Shown: positions 16,677 through 24,452 of the stretch, in pieces
Position numbering within the stretch: the stretch's first letter is position 1
Layout: each line of letters starts with the position of its first letter
Assembly: GCA_003513495.1 (NCBI GenBank)
Contig: DOPM01000003.1
Coordinates: forward strand, 22,185 to 86,184
Direction: 5' to 3'
Origin: Desulfosporosinus sp.
GTDB taxonomy: Bacteria; Bacillota; Desulfitobacteriia; Desulfitobacteriales; Desulfitobacteriaceae
Length of the DNA: 64,000 nucleotides
Made by a program: the position numbers and the translations under genes
The notes under the pieces: generated by a model
What the model saw: the letters and a program-made list of their open reading frames with translations, nothing else
What the model was told of the DNA's origin: nothing
Databases searched by the model: none

Positions 16677-17729
16677 TTATGCACTAAACCTATTTTTACG
16701 TTTCTTTAACATAGAAACACCTAATCCCATAAGCACAGCCAAAGCAAGCGTCATTCCACCGCCAACTAACCCAGCAGTACTCGTCCCTCCACTTACAGCA
16801 GGCCATACTTCTTCGCCTTCTCCAACGACTTGTTCCATTTCACTTTCAGATGCCTTAAAGGAATAATCGGGTAAGAAGGATGTTTTAGTCTGCAGATCAG
16901 ACAACTGCTGATGTAGAGTACCTGTTGCCTCCAATTCGGCTGTTCCTGCGGTCTTAATCATGGCCCATTCCAAGCCGTCTGGGTTGGAAGAGGCAAACCA
17001 GGATAACCCCGCCCCAGTGACCATTGCTATCACAACCATTCCTGCAACAACCTTCTTTATGGAGACATTTCCAATAGCTTCTCCAGAGGCTGCCCTTTCA
17101 ATAATTTCCGGCCGTGAGTTCCAAATATATGTTACTACAGCGGCTGTGACAAGCCCTTCTACAGCACCAATCGCCAAATGAATAGGTTGCATTAATAATA
17201 CAAATGTCCCAAAAGGCAACTCTGTCTTACCAGAAAAGAGCGTCTGTAAAACAACCCCGAAAGCCCCCATCTGAAGACCAATCATCGCCGTAAGTACCGA
17301 GGCAAAGACAATCCTCCTCTTAGAATACCCCTTTCCCATAAAGGCTTTATAAATTAACGGATAGGCAACGAAACAGGTGAAAAAGCCCATATTAAAGATA
17401 TTACTCCCTAAAGCAAGCAAACCTCCATCTGCGAAAAAAAGAGCTTGGATCGTGAGAACTGATGCCATAGTGAGGAAACCTGCATAGGGTCCAAGTAAAA
17501 TAGCAAGAATCAAGCCTCCTCCAATATGACCGCTGGAGCCAGTCCCTGGTATCGTAAAATTGATCATCTGGGACGCAAAGATAAACGCTCCCATCACTCC
17601 CATTAATGGAACCTTCTTCTCATCCATCTCAGTTTGAATTTTCTTAATCGAATAGGCCGCAACACCCGCAGTAGCAACCCACATGGCTCCACCTACAACA
17701 GGTGAAATCAAAGCATCTGCCATATGCAT
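16677..17729 (-). CDS. cbiM: Cobalt/nickel ECF transporter substrate-capture protein CbiM fused to a CbiN-like domain
   Basis: The start is the ATG at 17729, preceded by GGAGG; it gives MHMADALISPVVGG, with the His at position 2 that coordinates the metal in CbiM/NikM. Residues about 1-215 are the multi-helix CbiM core (GTGSSGHIGGGLILAILLGPY). A following part has a membrane helix, SSNPDGLEWAM near residue 245, and a final membrane helix, resembling CbiN/NikN (PDGLE) subunits. So the 350-residue protein seems to combine M and N subunits. Metal choice between Co and Ni cannot be read directly; a Ni-dependent CODH in this window makes Ni plausible. Confidence 0.88.
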   Translation of the reverse strand: MHMADALISPVVGGAMWVATAGVAAYSIKKIQTEMDEKKVPLMGVMGAFIFASQMINFTIPGTGSSGHIGGGLILAILLGPYAGFLTMASVLTIQALFFADGGLLALGSNIFNMGFFTCFVAYPLIYKAFMGKGYSKRRIVFASVLTAMIGLQMGAFGVVLQTLFSGKTELPFGTFVLLMQPIHLAIGAVEGLVTAAVVTYIWNSRPEIIERAASGEAIGNVSIKKVVAGMVVIAMVTGAGLSWFASSNPDGLEWAMIKTAGTAELEATGTLHQQLSDLQTKTSFLPDYSFKASESEMEQVVGEGEEVWPAVSGGTSTAGLVGGGMTLALAVLMGLGVSMLKKRKNRFSA

Positions 17730-17871
17730 AAGGATTCCTCCAAACTTTTTAGAGTCCATATCTTATCTTATTTTTCACTTTTATTCAAACGGTTGATTTC
17801 TATAAATTCTATTAAAGGTTTATCTAATGCATTATTCCCCCCTTCCTTTCTATTACACAAAAAAACAAAAA

Positions 17872-17910
17872 ACCACAAAGTTGACCCTACTGGGTTCAAA
17901 CCTCCATGGT
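17872..17910 (-). terminator. Leader hairpin with T run upstream of cbiM (possible attenuator)
   Basis: On the minus strand ACCATGGAGG at the 5-prime side pairs, with G-U pairs and bulges, with CTTTGTGGT at the 3-prime side, enclosing an inner GACCC/GGGTTC stem. It is followed by TTTTTTGTTTTTTT. It lies about 145 bases before the cbiM start and about 75 bases after a likely promoter, so transcripts for cbiM must read through it. The upstream part (GGCTATGAAAGC and nearby) matches no riboswitch class that I recognise. Confidence 0.55.
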
Positions 17911-17985
17911 TTTTGCAAACGCTTTCATAGCCTTGCCCTACAAGTTTAATTTTTTAAATATTTCTACAAAGATATCTATAAAACA

Positions 17986-18015
17986 TATATAACACATTTT
18001 ATTCTAGTTAGTCAA
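17986..18015 (-). promoter_or_regulatory. Putative promoter of the cbiMQO operon
   Basis: On the minus strand TTGACT (18010-18015) and TATATA (17986-17991) are spaced by 18 bases. The leader that would follow is about 250 bases long and contains the hairpin with T run at 17872-17910. Confidence 0.5.
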
Positions 18016-18090
18016 TACATTTATTTGTGAAAACGAAGAGATGGGATCAACACTCTTAAGTCTTTGATGATGATCTTGTTCAGTTACTAT

Positions 18091-18132
18091 AAAAAACCTT
18101 CTCCAAATACCTCGTATTGGAGAAGGTTTTTT
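18091..18132. terminator. Bidirectional Rho-independent terminator
   Basis: AAAAAACCTTCTCCAAATAC and GTATTGGAGAAGGTTTTTT pair over almost their full length with one bulged A. It lies just after the stop of the FeoB-associated small gene and ends the feo operon on the minus strand. Confidence 0.85.
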
Positions 18133-18136
18133 GCTA

Positions 18137-18283
18137 TTATTGCAGGTTCTTATCGGGGCATCCACTGCATCCGCCGCATCCGGAACACTTTACACCCCTT
18201 TTTTTATCCCTGACTATTTTATATATAGCAAGTGCAAGGAGTCCAGCTACTACACCAATGACTATAAAATCTACCATGCTCAT
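18137..18283 (-). CDS. FeoB-associated Cys-rich membrane protein
   Basis: This 48-residue protein has a single membrane helix (VDFIVIGVVAGLLALAIYKI) followed by a basic stretch and a Cys-Gly-rich tail, CSGCGGCSGC, with four Cys. This is the pattern of the small FeoB-associated proteins of Clostridia. Its ATG overlaps the feoB stop (ATGA), so translation is coupled, and a terminator follows. It may handle ferrous iron at the inner face of the FeoB pore; that function is inference. Confidence 0.9.
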   Translation of the reverse strand: MSMVDFIVIGVVAGLLALAIYKIVRDKKRGVKCSGCGGCSGCPDKNLQ

Positions 18284-20292
18284 ACCTTCACCGACCTCAT
18301 TCCGGCAGATATTTCATTACCTTTACTGCCTTTTCTCATTAGGTAACCAACACAAGCTGCTATAAGAGCTACCGCGATTAGTCCTCCTATAAATCCAGAG
18401 CCTACTGTTCCAGTCGTTATTAAAGTACCTATCTGGTATACAAAGAAAGCCAATGTATAACCCATACCTAGTTGAAAACCTACAGCACCCAAAAGCCACT
18501 TGCGGGATTCCATTTCAGAGTTCATGGCACCTATGGCCGCGAAACACGGTGGTGTAAAGAGGTTGAATACCAGATAAGCAAGTCCGGCTACTGCACTAAT
18601 TCCAAAGATCGTGCTTACTTCTGTACTTCCCCCAACAAGTGCTAATTCTTCAACATCGATAAAATTCGTTATACTAAAGCAAACAGCTAAGGTTCCGACT
18701 ACGTTTTCCTTTGCAATAAATCCTGTTACTGCTGCTGCTGCAAACTGCCACAGCCCAAAGCCAAGTGGGATAAATAATACCGCTAAGGGTGAAGCAATGC
18801 TGGCTAATATACTTGTCTCCGGCGCATTCTCCGCAACAACTTGTAATTGCCAGTTAAATGATTGTAAGATTTGAACTACAGCGTTGCAGACTAGAATAAT
18901 TGTCCCCGCTTTGATAATGAAGGCTTTTGCTCTCATTAACACAGATATTGCTGCTCTCTTCAGACTTGGTAATCTGTATTCTGGAAGTTCCATAATGAAG
19001 TAGGACTTAGAATAATCCCCAGTAATTTTTCTGATGATTAACGCACTTATAATTATCACAGCAATTCCCAGGAAGTACATTGAGGTTCCAACCCAACTAT
19101 TATCCCCAAAAAACACACCGGCAAAAAGTGCTATGATGGGGAGTTTAGCGCCGCAAGGCATAAATGGGGTTAACATCGCTGTGGTGCGTCTCTGTCGTTC
19201 GTTTTTGATGGTTCTCGTCGCCATAACTCCGGGGATACCACAACCGGTACCAATAATCATAGGTATGATCGATCTACCAGATAATCCAACTTTTTTAAAG
19301 AATCTATCTAAAACAATTGCTACCCGTGCCATGTATCCACTGTCTTCCAATAGTGCTAAACAGAAAAATAACACCATAATCAGTGGTAAAAATCCAACCA
19401 CAGCACCAACACCGCCAATGATACCATCAAGTAGCAAGGCTGCAACAACGGGGTTTACGTCTTCGCCGAGCAGAGAGGCTATCCCTTCGTACAACATGTC
19501 GATCCATCCAACAAAAGTATCTGCCAGCAGTGGTCCAACCCATGACTGAGAGATTGAGAACACCAGCCAAATTATTGCTGCAAAAATCGGAATCCCCAGC
19601 CATTTGTGAGCGATTATCCTATCAACTTGGTCTTGTAGGGTTTGCTTTTCCGAGCTCACCTTTCTTCTCTCGACTTCTGTAACTACATTATTTACAAAGG
19701 CATATCGCTTTTTATCCGCTTTTTCAAAGTCTTCCTTGGTCGAGGCTTTTTTTACACCACTAATATTCGGAGGAATTTGTTTTTTGTTTGACTTTCCAAG
19801 GGTTATTACAGCATCTATAAGCTTAGGCATACCGTTATCTGATGATTTAGTCGCTGAAGTCAAAATAACAGGGCACTTAAGTGCATCACTCAATGCGGGA
19901 ACATCAATAGTGTTTCCCTTTTTATCTATCAAATCACTCTTATTTAGGGCAATAATAACGGGTATACCCAGCTCCAGTAATTGTGTAGTAAAGAACAAAC
20001 TTCTACTTAAATTTGTTGAGTCGACTATATTAATGATGACATCGGGGTTTTCGTTTTGGACAAAGTCTCTGGTTATCGACTCTTCACTCGTGTATGGCGA
20101 CATGGAGTATGCGCCGGGTAAGTCCACCACAACCAAGTCTTCGTTCCTTGGGTTAAGGCTCTGTTTAACATCCCCTTCCTTTTTCTCTACGGTAACCCCA
20201 GACCAGTTTCCTACATGCTCGATTTTACCCGTAATGGCATTAAACAATGTTGTTTTCCCACTATTGGGGTTTCCAGCTAAAGCAATTTTCAT
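18280..20292 (-). CDS. feoB: Ferrous iron transport protein B
   Basis: This 670-residue protein has an N-terminal GTPase domain: G1 GNPNSGKTT near residue 7, DLPGAYS (G3), and NKSD (G4) near residue 119. A helical GDI-like segment follows, then a membrane domain with Gate repeats containing GTGCGIPGVMATRTI and, near the C-terminus, LFTPPCFAAIGAM. Length and order are normal. It imports Fe2+ under anaerobic conditions. It is transcribed after feoA, but 233 bases with a hairpin and T run lie between, so its expression may be tuned separately. Confidence 0.96.
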   Translation of the reverse strand: MKIALAGNPNSGKTTLFNAITGKIEHVGNWSGVTVEKKEGDVKQSLNPRNEDLVVVDLPGAYSMSPYTSEESITRDFVQNENPDVIINIVDSTNLSRSLFFTTQLLELGIPVIIALNKSDLIDKKGNTIDVPALSDALKCPVILTSATKSSDNGMPKLIDAVITLGKSNKKQIPPNISGVKKASTKEDFEKADKKRYAFVNNVVTEVERRKVSSEKQTLQDQVDRIIAHKWLGIPIFAAIIWLVFSISQSWVGPLLADTFVGWIDMLYEGIASLLGEDVNPVVAALLLDGIIGGVGAVVGFLPLIMVLFFCLALLEDSGYMARVAIVLDRFFKKVGLSGRSIIPMIIGTGCGIPGVMATRTIKNERQRRTTAMLTPFMPCGAKLPIIALFAGVFFGDNSWVGTSMYFLGIAVIIISALIIRKITGDYSKSYFIMELPEYRLPSLKRAAISVLMRAKAFIIKAGTIILVCNAVVQILQSFNWQLQVVAENAPETSILASIASPLAVLFIPLGFGLWQFAAAAVTGFIAKENVVGTLAVCFSITNFIDVEELALVGGSTEVSTIFGISAVAGLAYLVFNLFTPPCFAAIGAMNSEMESRKWLLGAVGFQLGMGYTLAFFVYQIGTLITTGTVGSGFIGGLIAVALIAACVGYLMRKGSKGNEISAGMRSVKV

Positions 20293-20306
20293 ATGTTCCT
20301 CCTTGT

Positions 20307-20332
20307 AAAAAGTTAGCTCGGTCTAACTTTTT
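20307..20332 (-). terminator. Hairpin with T run directly upstream of feoB
   Basis: AAAAAGTTAG (20307-20316) and CTAACTTTTT (20323-20332) are exact inverted repeats with a six-base loop. On the minus strand the stem ends in CTTTTT, four bases before the AAGGAGG of feoB. It could act as an attenuator or partial terminator between feoA and feoB. Confidence 0.65.
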
Positions 20333-20369
20333 GATTGTTAGTAGTGAAAGTGAATATGTTTGACTAAAG

Positions 20370-20510
20370 TTGAATATCTTGTTTCCGGTACGATCCGGTA
20401 GAGAGTATCGCCGAAGCCGCTATCCGGAAAGGAATCCCTACTGGCGTAGGATAGACTTATTACGTATTCTCATGAACGCCCACTCCCAGTTATAGAAGTG
20501 GGCGCCTTAC
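20370..20510. other. Structured, GC-richer intergenic element between feoA and feoB
   Basis: Inverted repeats are visible: CGCCCACT (20478-20485) with AGTGGGCG (20497-20504); CCTAC/GTAGG near 20437-20450; and TTTCCGG (20382-20388) with CCGGAAA (20424-20430). It differs in base composition from the AT-rich flanks. It may be a structured leader RNA for feoB on the minus strand, or a dispersed repeat inserted in the operon. I do not recognise it as a known riboswitch. Confidence 0.45.
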
Positions 20511-20525
20511 GATTAATTAGATAAT

Positions 20526-20741
20526 TTATACCATAATTGCATCAGCTAAATCTTCGTCTATACTGTACCTTGAATCTTTGATGTTAATTATATAGTTTGA
20601 GGCCAATTTTGATATGATAGTTATTTTTTCCCCAGGATAACAACCAAGCGTAAATAAAAATTCACGAATATCTTCATAATCCGTATTAACACAATTCACA
20701 GTATAAGTCGTATTTAACATCGCTTTTGATAATGCCATCAT
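20526..20741 (-). CDS. feoA: Ferrous iron transport protein A
   Basis: This 71-residue SH3-like protein of the FeoA family has the conserved block FLFTLGCYPGEKITIISKL, and it ends with the family strand DSRYSIDEDLADAI. FeoA interacts with FeoB and is needed for Fe2+ uptake. It has GGGGAGG before the ATG and two Fur-type boxes 250-360 bases upstream, which suggests iron repression. The gene precedes feoB on the same strand. Confidence 0.9.
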   Translation of the reverse strand: MMALSKAMLNTTYTVNCVNTDYEDIREFLFTLGCYPGEKITIISKLASNYIINIKDSRYSIDEDLADAIMV

Positions 20742-20800
20742 ATTGACCTCCCCTTATGTTATATAACGAGCTGTTTCTGCTCTGAAAATAAGTTTAGGTT

Positions 20801-20890
20801 AATGTCATCCTGAGCCTTAGCGAAGGATCTAGATCCATCAGTCGTTCCTCCTTCAGGATGACATAGTGCTTAAGTTGCTTTCATAGCAAT
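20801..20890. repeat. Dispersed repeat with 12-bp inverted repeat
   Basis: ATGTCATCCTGA (20802-20813) and TCAGGATGACAT (20853-20864) are exact inverted repeats; the right side continues with GCTTAAGTTGCTTTCATAGC. Parts of both ends recur at 4655-4697. It lies in the roughly 400-base gap between feoA and the DtxR gene and resembles a MITE or REP element rather than a gene. Confidence 0.65.
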
Positions 20891-20997
20891 GACAAACGCG
20901 CTAATTTTCATTCATCAGTGGTGCCGCCCAGCGGCATGGGGGTCTGATACTTTATAAACTAGATTAAATTATGTCTAACAAGCAACCTATCCGATTA

Positions 20998-21012
20998 TAA
21001 TAATCATTATCA
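20998..21012 (-). promoter_or_regulatory. Fur-type box upstream of feoA
   Basis: On the minus strand TGATAATGATTATTA matches the 7-1-7 consensus TGATAATNATTATCA at 13 of 14 defined positions. It is about 260 bases upstream of feoA on the same strand. Confidence 0.65.
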
Positions 21013-21086
21013 GTTATTCTTTGCAAATTACCCCCTGTTTCAAAGATCAATACCACTTCCTTGATTTACTCTAATTTTAGCTTAAT

Positions 21087-21101
21087 TGATAATGAATGTC
21101 A
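21087..21101. promoter_or_regulatory. Second Fur-type box
   Basis: TGATAATGAATGTCA matches the 7-1-7 Fur consensus at 12 of 14 positions and lies within a larger ATTGA/TCAAT inverted repeat. It sits between the DtxR gene stop and feoA, so it is most likely part of feoA control. Confidence 0.45.
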
Positions 21102-21137
21102 ATACGATTTAACATCGAAGTTGAGTAATTTTTCGAG

Positions 21138-21542
21138 TCACTTTTTGGCAATTTCCTCATGATTCCTAACAATAGATTCTTCCATCTTTTTAATGGTAAC
21201 TGGACTTATGACATGTTCCATTAAACATGCGTCTTTCTCGGCCGTCTGATAATCAACCCCAAGTATTTCTACTAAGAATTTCCTCAGTACTCGGTGACGT
21301 TTTTTTACGTCTACAGCATATACCTCACCCATACGAGTCAATATAATAGGCCCATAGCTCTCCTGAGTTACCAACCCTAAATTCTTCAATTTATTAAGTG
21401 TGATAGTAACAGTCGATTTAGCAATATTCAACTTTTCTGCAACATCAGTTACCCTAATTTCTTTTTCGGTTTCACCTAACTCCAGGATTACTTCAAGGTA
21501 ATCCTCTAGAGCAGAAGTTAACACAATTGAATCGTTTGTCAC
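21138..21542 (-). CDS. DtxR/MntR-family metal-dependent regulator
   Basis: The protein has a winged helix (ALEDYLEVILELGETEKEIR, then VTDVAEKLNIAKSTVTITLNKL as its recognition unit, split) and a dimerisation/metal-binding part with KRHRVLRKFLVEILGV, DACLMEHVIS. A longer frame to 21620 exists, but its extra N-terminal residues are the translation of a REP-like repeat at 21571-21600. The GTG at 21542, with AAAGG eight bases upstream, gives 134 residues, the usual length. It lies between a zinc-type ABC transporter and feoAB on one strand and may regulate iron or manganese genes. Confidence 0.85.
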   Translation of the reverse strand: MTNDSIVLTSALEDYLEVILELGETEKEIRVTDVAEKLNIAKSTVTITLNKLKNLGLVTQESYGPIILTRMGEVYAVDVKKRHRVLRKFLVEILGVDYQTAEKDACLMEHVISPVTIKKMEESIVRNHEEIAKK

Positions 21543-21570
21543 TATTTTCACCTTTCTTACTCTGTCACGA

Positions 21571-21600
21571 TGTGTCACGGGGACGGTCCTTTTTGACACA
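21571..21600. repeat. REP-like palindromic repeat, copy 1
   Basis: The unit TGTGTCACGGGGACGGTCC is followed by TTTTTGACACA, so TGTGTCA and TGACACA form its ends. The same unit, with small changes, occurs at 54854-54882 and 55350-55380. This copy sits directly before the DtxR gene. Confidence 0.75.
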
Positions 21601-21652
21601 TCCCAGGTGTTGAGAAACACGGATAACCCCCGTTAGCGTACAAAGTCTTATC

Positions 21653-22492
21653 TTATAAGAGTCTTAATTTCATGATAAACGTAATTGCAAAAAATGTTGA
21701 TGTGACTAACACAATCGTTGCCCCAGTAGCTGTTCCCCAAAAATATGATAAGATTAAGCCCGATAGTCCCGAGATAAGGGCTATGATAACAGAGTAAACA
21801 TGATATTGCCTCATATTTTTAGCGATATTACGCGAAGCAGCTGCAGGTATGATCAACAGCGAACTAATAATCAATATCCCTACCCATTGTATAGAAATTG
21901 TTACGATCACCGCCATCATTATTGTAAATAGATACTCGTATCCCCTAACCCTAATCCCTCTACTTCGAGCTAATGATGGATTCATACTTGATAGAAGAAG
22001 CTTATTAAAAATAATAACCCATAAAAGGATAACCATTATAAAGACAATTCCCAGTGTCAACAAATCCGTTGGACTGATACTTAACAAATCTCCAATAAGA
22101 TACCCTGAATATTTGTTGAAACCACCATTTCGTGAGAGTATGACAAGGCCTAGCGCAACTGCCGTCGAAGAAAATACCCCAATGATCGTATCTGTCGAGG
22201 CTGTATTGGCCTCTTTCACCACCAAAATGGCGATGGTAATCAACACCGCGAAGAATAGTATCGACCAAACAGGATTTTTGATACCCAATATAACCCCAAT
22301 TGCGATCCCTGTTAGAGCGGAATGACCTAATGAGTCCGAAAAGAAGGCCATTTTGTTATTTACGATCATGGTGCCCAGCAAACCGAAAATTGGGGTTACC
22401 AGTAAAACGCCCAACAGGGCATTCTTCATAAAGCCGTGCTGTAACCATCCGAAAGGAAGCAAACTATCCACTAAGCTATACCATAAGTGCAT
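21653..22492 (-). CDS. znuB: Zinc-type metal ABC transporter permease
   Basis: This protein of about 279 residues has eight or so membrane helices and the ABC-3 family blocks ALLGVLLVTPIFGLLGTMIV, FSDSLGHSALTGIAIG, and IISSLLIIPAAASRNIAK (all near 20 residues or shorter). The start is set at the ATG at 22492, overlapping the ATPase gene; an ATG seven codons earlier has its SD sequence abutting it. It is the membrane channel of a metal importer with the ATPase and substrate-binding protein encoded just upstream. Confidence 0.88.
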   Translation of the reverse strand: MHLWYSLVDSLLPFGWLQHGFMKNALLGVLLVTPIFGLLGTMIVNNKMAFFSDSLGHSALTGIAIGVILGIKNPVWSILFFAVLITIAILVVKEANTASTDTIIGVFSSTAVALGLVILSRNGGFNKYSGYLIGDLLSISPTDLLTLGIVFIMVILLWVIIFNKLLLSSMNPSLARSRGIRVRGYEYLFTIMMAVIVTISIQWVGILIISSLLIIPAAASRNIAKNMRQYHVYSVIIALISGLSGLILSYFWGTATGATIVLVTSTFFAITFIMKLRLL

Positions 22493-23297
22493 TATCCACC
22501 CTATCCTTTTCATCCCTCTGAAAACGATTAGACCAATCTAAACCGAATGCTTGAATCACTTGGGTATTGGTAAAGACTTCTTGCGGAGTCCCACAACATT
22601 CAATCGTTTTATTATTAACAAAAGCTATGCGATCTGCATACTCCGCAACCAAACTGAGATCATGTGAAACCAGAATAATTGACAAATCATAATTATCTCG
22701 AAGAGTCGAAACTGTTTCATAGAATAATTCCAAACCTTTCTGGTCAATACCCGATACGGGTTCATCCAGTAACAACAGATGTGGAATTGGATCTAGGGCA
22801 AGTGCTAATAATACTCTCTGTAACTCGCCACCAGATAATTCTCCTAGCCGTTTATTGATTAGATGCTCCCCTCGAGTCCTTGCTAAGCTTTCACGGACAC
22901 GTTCGCGCATCTTTTTAGGGTATGTAAACCAAATTGGAATATTGGTATGTGCTGCAGCAAATAAATCCAGGACAGTCGTAGGGGAGCTGGAATCCAAATC
23001 GAGCTTTTGTGGAACATATCCAATGGAGGGTCTTCTTGTCCCATTTTTCTGGGCATCAAGAAATTGGAGTTCACCCGTATGGGAAACTTCTCCCAAAATA
23101 GCCTTAAGAAGCGTACTTTTCCCCGCTCCATTAGGTCCGATAATCGCGGTCAAATCTCCACAGTGGATGTGGAGATTGACATTCCTTAATATATCTATAC
23201 CACTGCGTTTAACCCCGAAGTTATTGATTTTTGTACAACATAAACCGCATTCGCAGGTTTTACATTTAGTATTAGCGCATTTATGATGTTTTTTCAT
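22476..23297 (-). CDS. znuC: Zinc-type metal ABC transporter ATPase with Cys/His-rich N-terminus
   Basis: This 273-residue ATPase has Walker A GPNGAGKST near residue 56, signature LSGGELQRV and Walker B LLLLDEPVSGID. Unusually, the first 21 residues carry H4, H5 and Cys at 7, 12, 15, 17, 20 and 21 (core CANTKCKTCECGLCC), a plausible metal site ahead of the normal ABC fold. The gene overlaps both neighbours (four bases with znuA and about 17 with znuB), so the three are one translational unit. Confidence 0.9.
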   Translation of the reverse strand: MKKHHKCANTKCKTCECGLCCTKINNFGVKRSGIDILRNVNLHIHCGDLTAIIGPNGAGKSTLLKAILGEVSHTGELQFLDAQKNGTRRPSIGYVPQKLDLDSSSPTTVLDLFAAAHTNIPIWFTYPKKMRERVRESLARTRGEHLINKRLGELSGGELQRVLLALALDPIPHLLLLDEPVSGIDQKGLELFYETVSTLRDNYDLSIILVSHDLSLVAEYADRIAFVNNKTIECCGTPQEVFTNTQVIQAFGLDWSNRFQRDEKDRVDNALMV

Positions 23298-24217
23298 TTT
23301 AATGCCTCTTGTAAAGTTAGGAGATTGCTTTCCATGAGATTAATATACGCGTCAGCCTCCATCGGCCCCGTTACGATTGGATCAAGGGTATACACTATTG
23401 CCCCCGTCTCGTTGGCAATAGTATCTGCTGCTTTAACAGGATATTGAGGTTCAGCAAAGAGCGCAGTGATTTTCAGGTTCTTAATCTTCTCAATAGTTTC
23501 ACCTAATTCTTTAGCATTGGGTGCAGAACCCGGTTCACGTTCAATAACTCCTGCAATGTTCAAGTTAAATTCCTTTGCAAAATAAGGGAAGGCCTCATGG
23601 AAAGTAACAACGTTACGCTGTTGTATGTCATCTAAAGTTTGATGCATTTTCGTCCTTAAGACCTCGAGTTTTTTAATATAGGTATGGGTATTTTCTCGAT
23701 ATTTTTTGGAGTTATCTGGATCGAGGGCAGCGAGCTGATCTCCGATTGTCTGTACTTGAGTAATGGCGTCCGTTATACTCAACCAAACATGGGGGTTATC
23801 TCCTTCATCCCCTTCTCCAGGAATTAACGTTATTCCTTTGCTGGACTCGATAATTTTTAGATCAGGCATTTGACTAGTAACTTTATCCATAAACGATTCC
23901 ATTCCTGCTCCATTAATGACCAGGATTTGTGCGCCCTCCAAGTTTTTCATATCATCAGGCGTAGGCGCATAGTCATGCAGGCATCCCGTCGTAGGCTTTG
24001 TCAAACTTACAACATTAACGTTAGGGATATCCTTTGCAATATTTAAGGTAAAAATATACATCGGGTAAAATGAAGTGGCTATCTTTAGGGCCCGTTCAGT
24101 CTTGGAATCTGCGGTTTGACTAACAGTAGCCTTAGACTCATTGTTTGCTCCACACCCAGTTAACATTAACAAACTAAATACCATAAGACAAAAGATTTTT
24201 ATTAAATTTGAACGCAT
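23294..24217 (-). CDS. znuA: Zinc-type metal ABC transporter substrate-binding lipoprotein
   Basis: This 307-residue protein has a lipobox LTGC near residue 22 and the cluster A-I metal-binding fold. Metal-ligand candidates are the His in CLHDYAPTPDD near 83, in DNPHVWLS near 143, and in TFHEAFPYFA near 207, with an acidic residue near the C-terminus in EPQYP-type context. This order fits ZnuA/AdcA proteins. It is first of a znuACB operon, transcribed away from a Fur-family gene, which suggests control by that regulator. Confidence 0.9.
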   Translation of the reverse strand: MRSNLIKIFCLMVFSLLMLTGCGANNESKATVSQTADSKTERALKIATSFYPMYIFTLNIAKDIPNVNVVSLTKPTTGCLHDYAPTPDDMKNLEGAQILVINGAGMESFMDKVTSQMPDLKIIESSKGITLIPGEGDEGDNPHVWLSITDAITQVQTIGDQLAALDPDNSKKYRENTHTYIKKLEVLRTKMHQTLDDIQQRNVVTFHEAFPYFAKEFNLNIAGVIEREPGSAPNAKELGETIEKIKNLKITALFAEPQYPVKAADTIANETGAIVYTLDPIVTGPMEADAYINLMESNLLTLQEALK

Positions 24218-24270
24218 AGAACTATCCCCTTTTTTCTAATTGCAACTGCCTTGCATTTGCACTTATGTAA

Positions 24271-24298
24271 ATTATACTCTATTATTACCAATTGTAAA
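24271..24298 (-). promoter_or_regulatory. Promoter of znuACB
   Basis: On the minus strand TTTACA (24293-24298) and TATAAT (24271-24276) are separated by 16 bases. It lies about 55 bases upstream of znuA. No clear Zur palindrome was made out. Confidence 0.6.
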
Positions 24299-24392
24299 CC
24301 ATTATTTAACTTCTTAATCGCTCAAACATATCAAATATCCTGCTTAAGAAAACTATTATAGGGAATGCTCGACAAATATATGGGCTCAAATA

Positions 24393-24420
24393 TTGCTAAA
24401 ATATTAAAATGGTTTAAAAT
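24393..24420 (+). promoter_or_regulatory. Promoter of the Fur-family gene
   Basis: TTGCTA (24393-24398) and TAAAAT (24415-24420) are spaced by 16 bases, about 33 bases before the ATG. Confidence 0.45.
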
Positions 24421-24452
24421 GAACATAGTAATAGGATATTAAGGATTAAGGA

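Noticed and set aside
17885..17910. tRNA T-arm (GGGTTCAAACC)
   Set aside because: No acceptor stem, D-arm or anticodon arm could be placed around it; the bases belong to the leader hairpin.
17872..17990. c-di-GMP-I (GEMM) riboswitch upstream of cbiM
   Set aside because: AGGGCAA and GAAA are present in order, but the second half of the consensus (ACGCAAAGCC) and the receptor stem are missing.
19034..19549. Plus-strand frame of 171 codons inside feoB
   Set aside because: It is antisense to a well-conserved gene and lacks a ribosome site.
24218..24452. Clear Zur operator between znuA and the Fur-family gene
   Set aside because: Only AT-rich partial symmetries were found; none matches a Zur consensus well enough to report.
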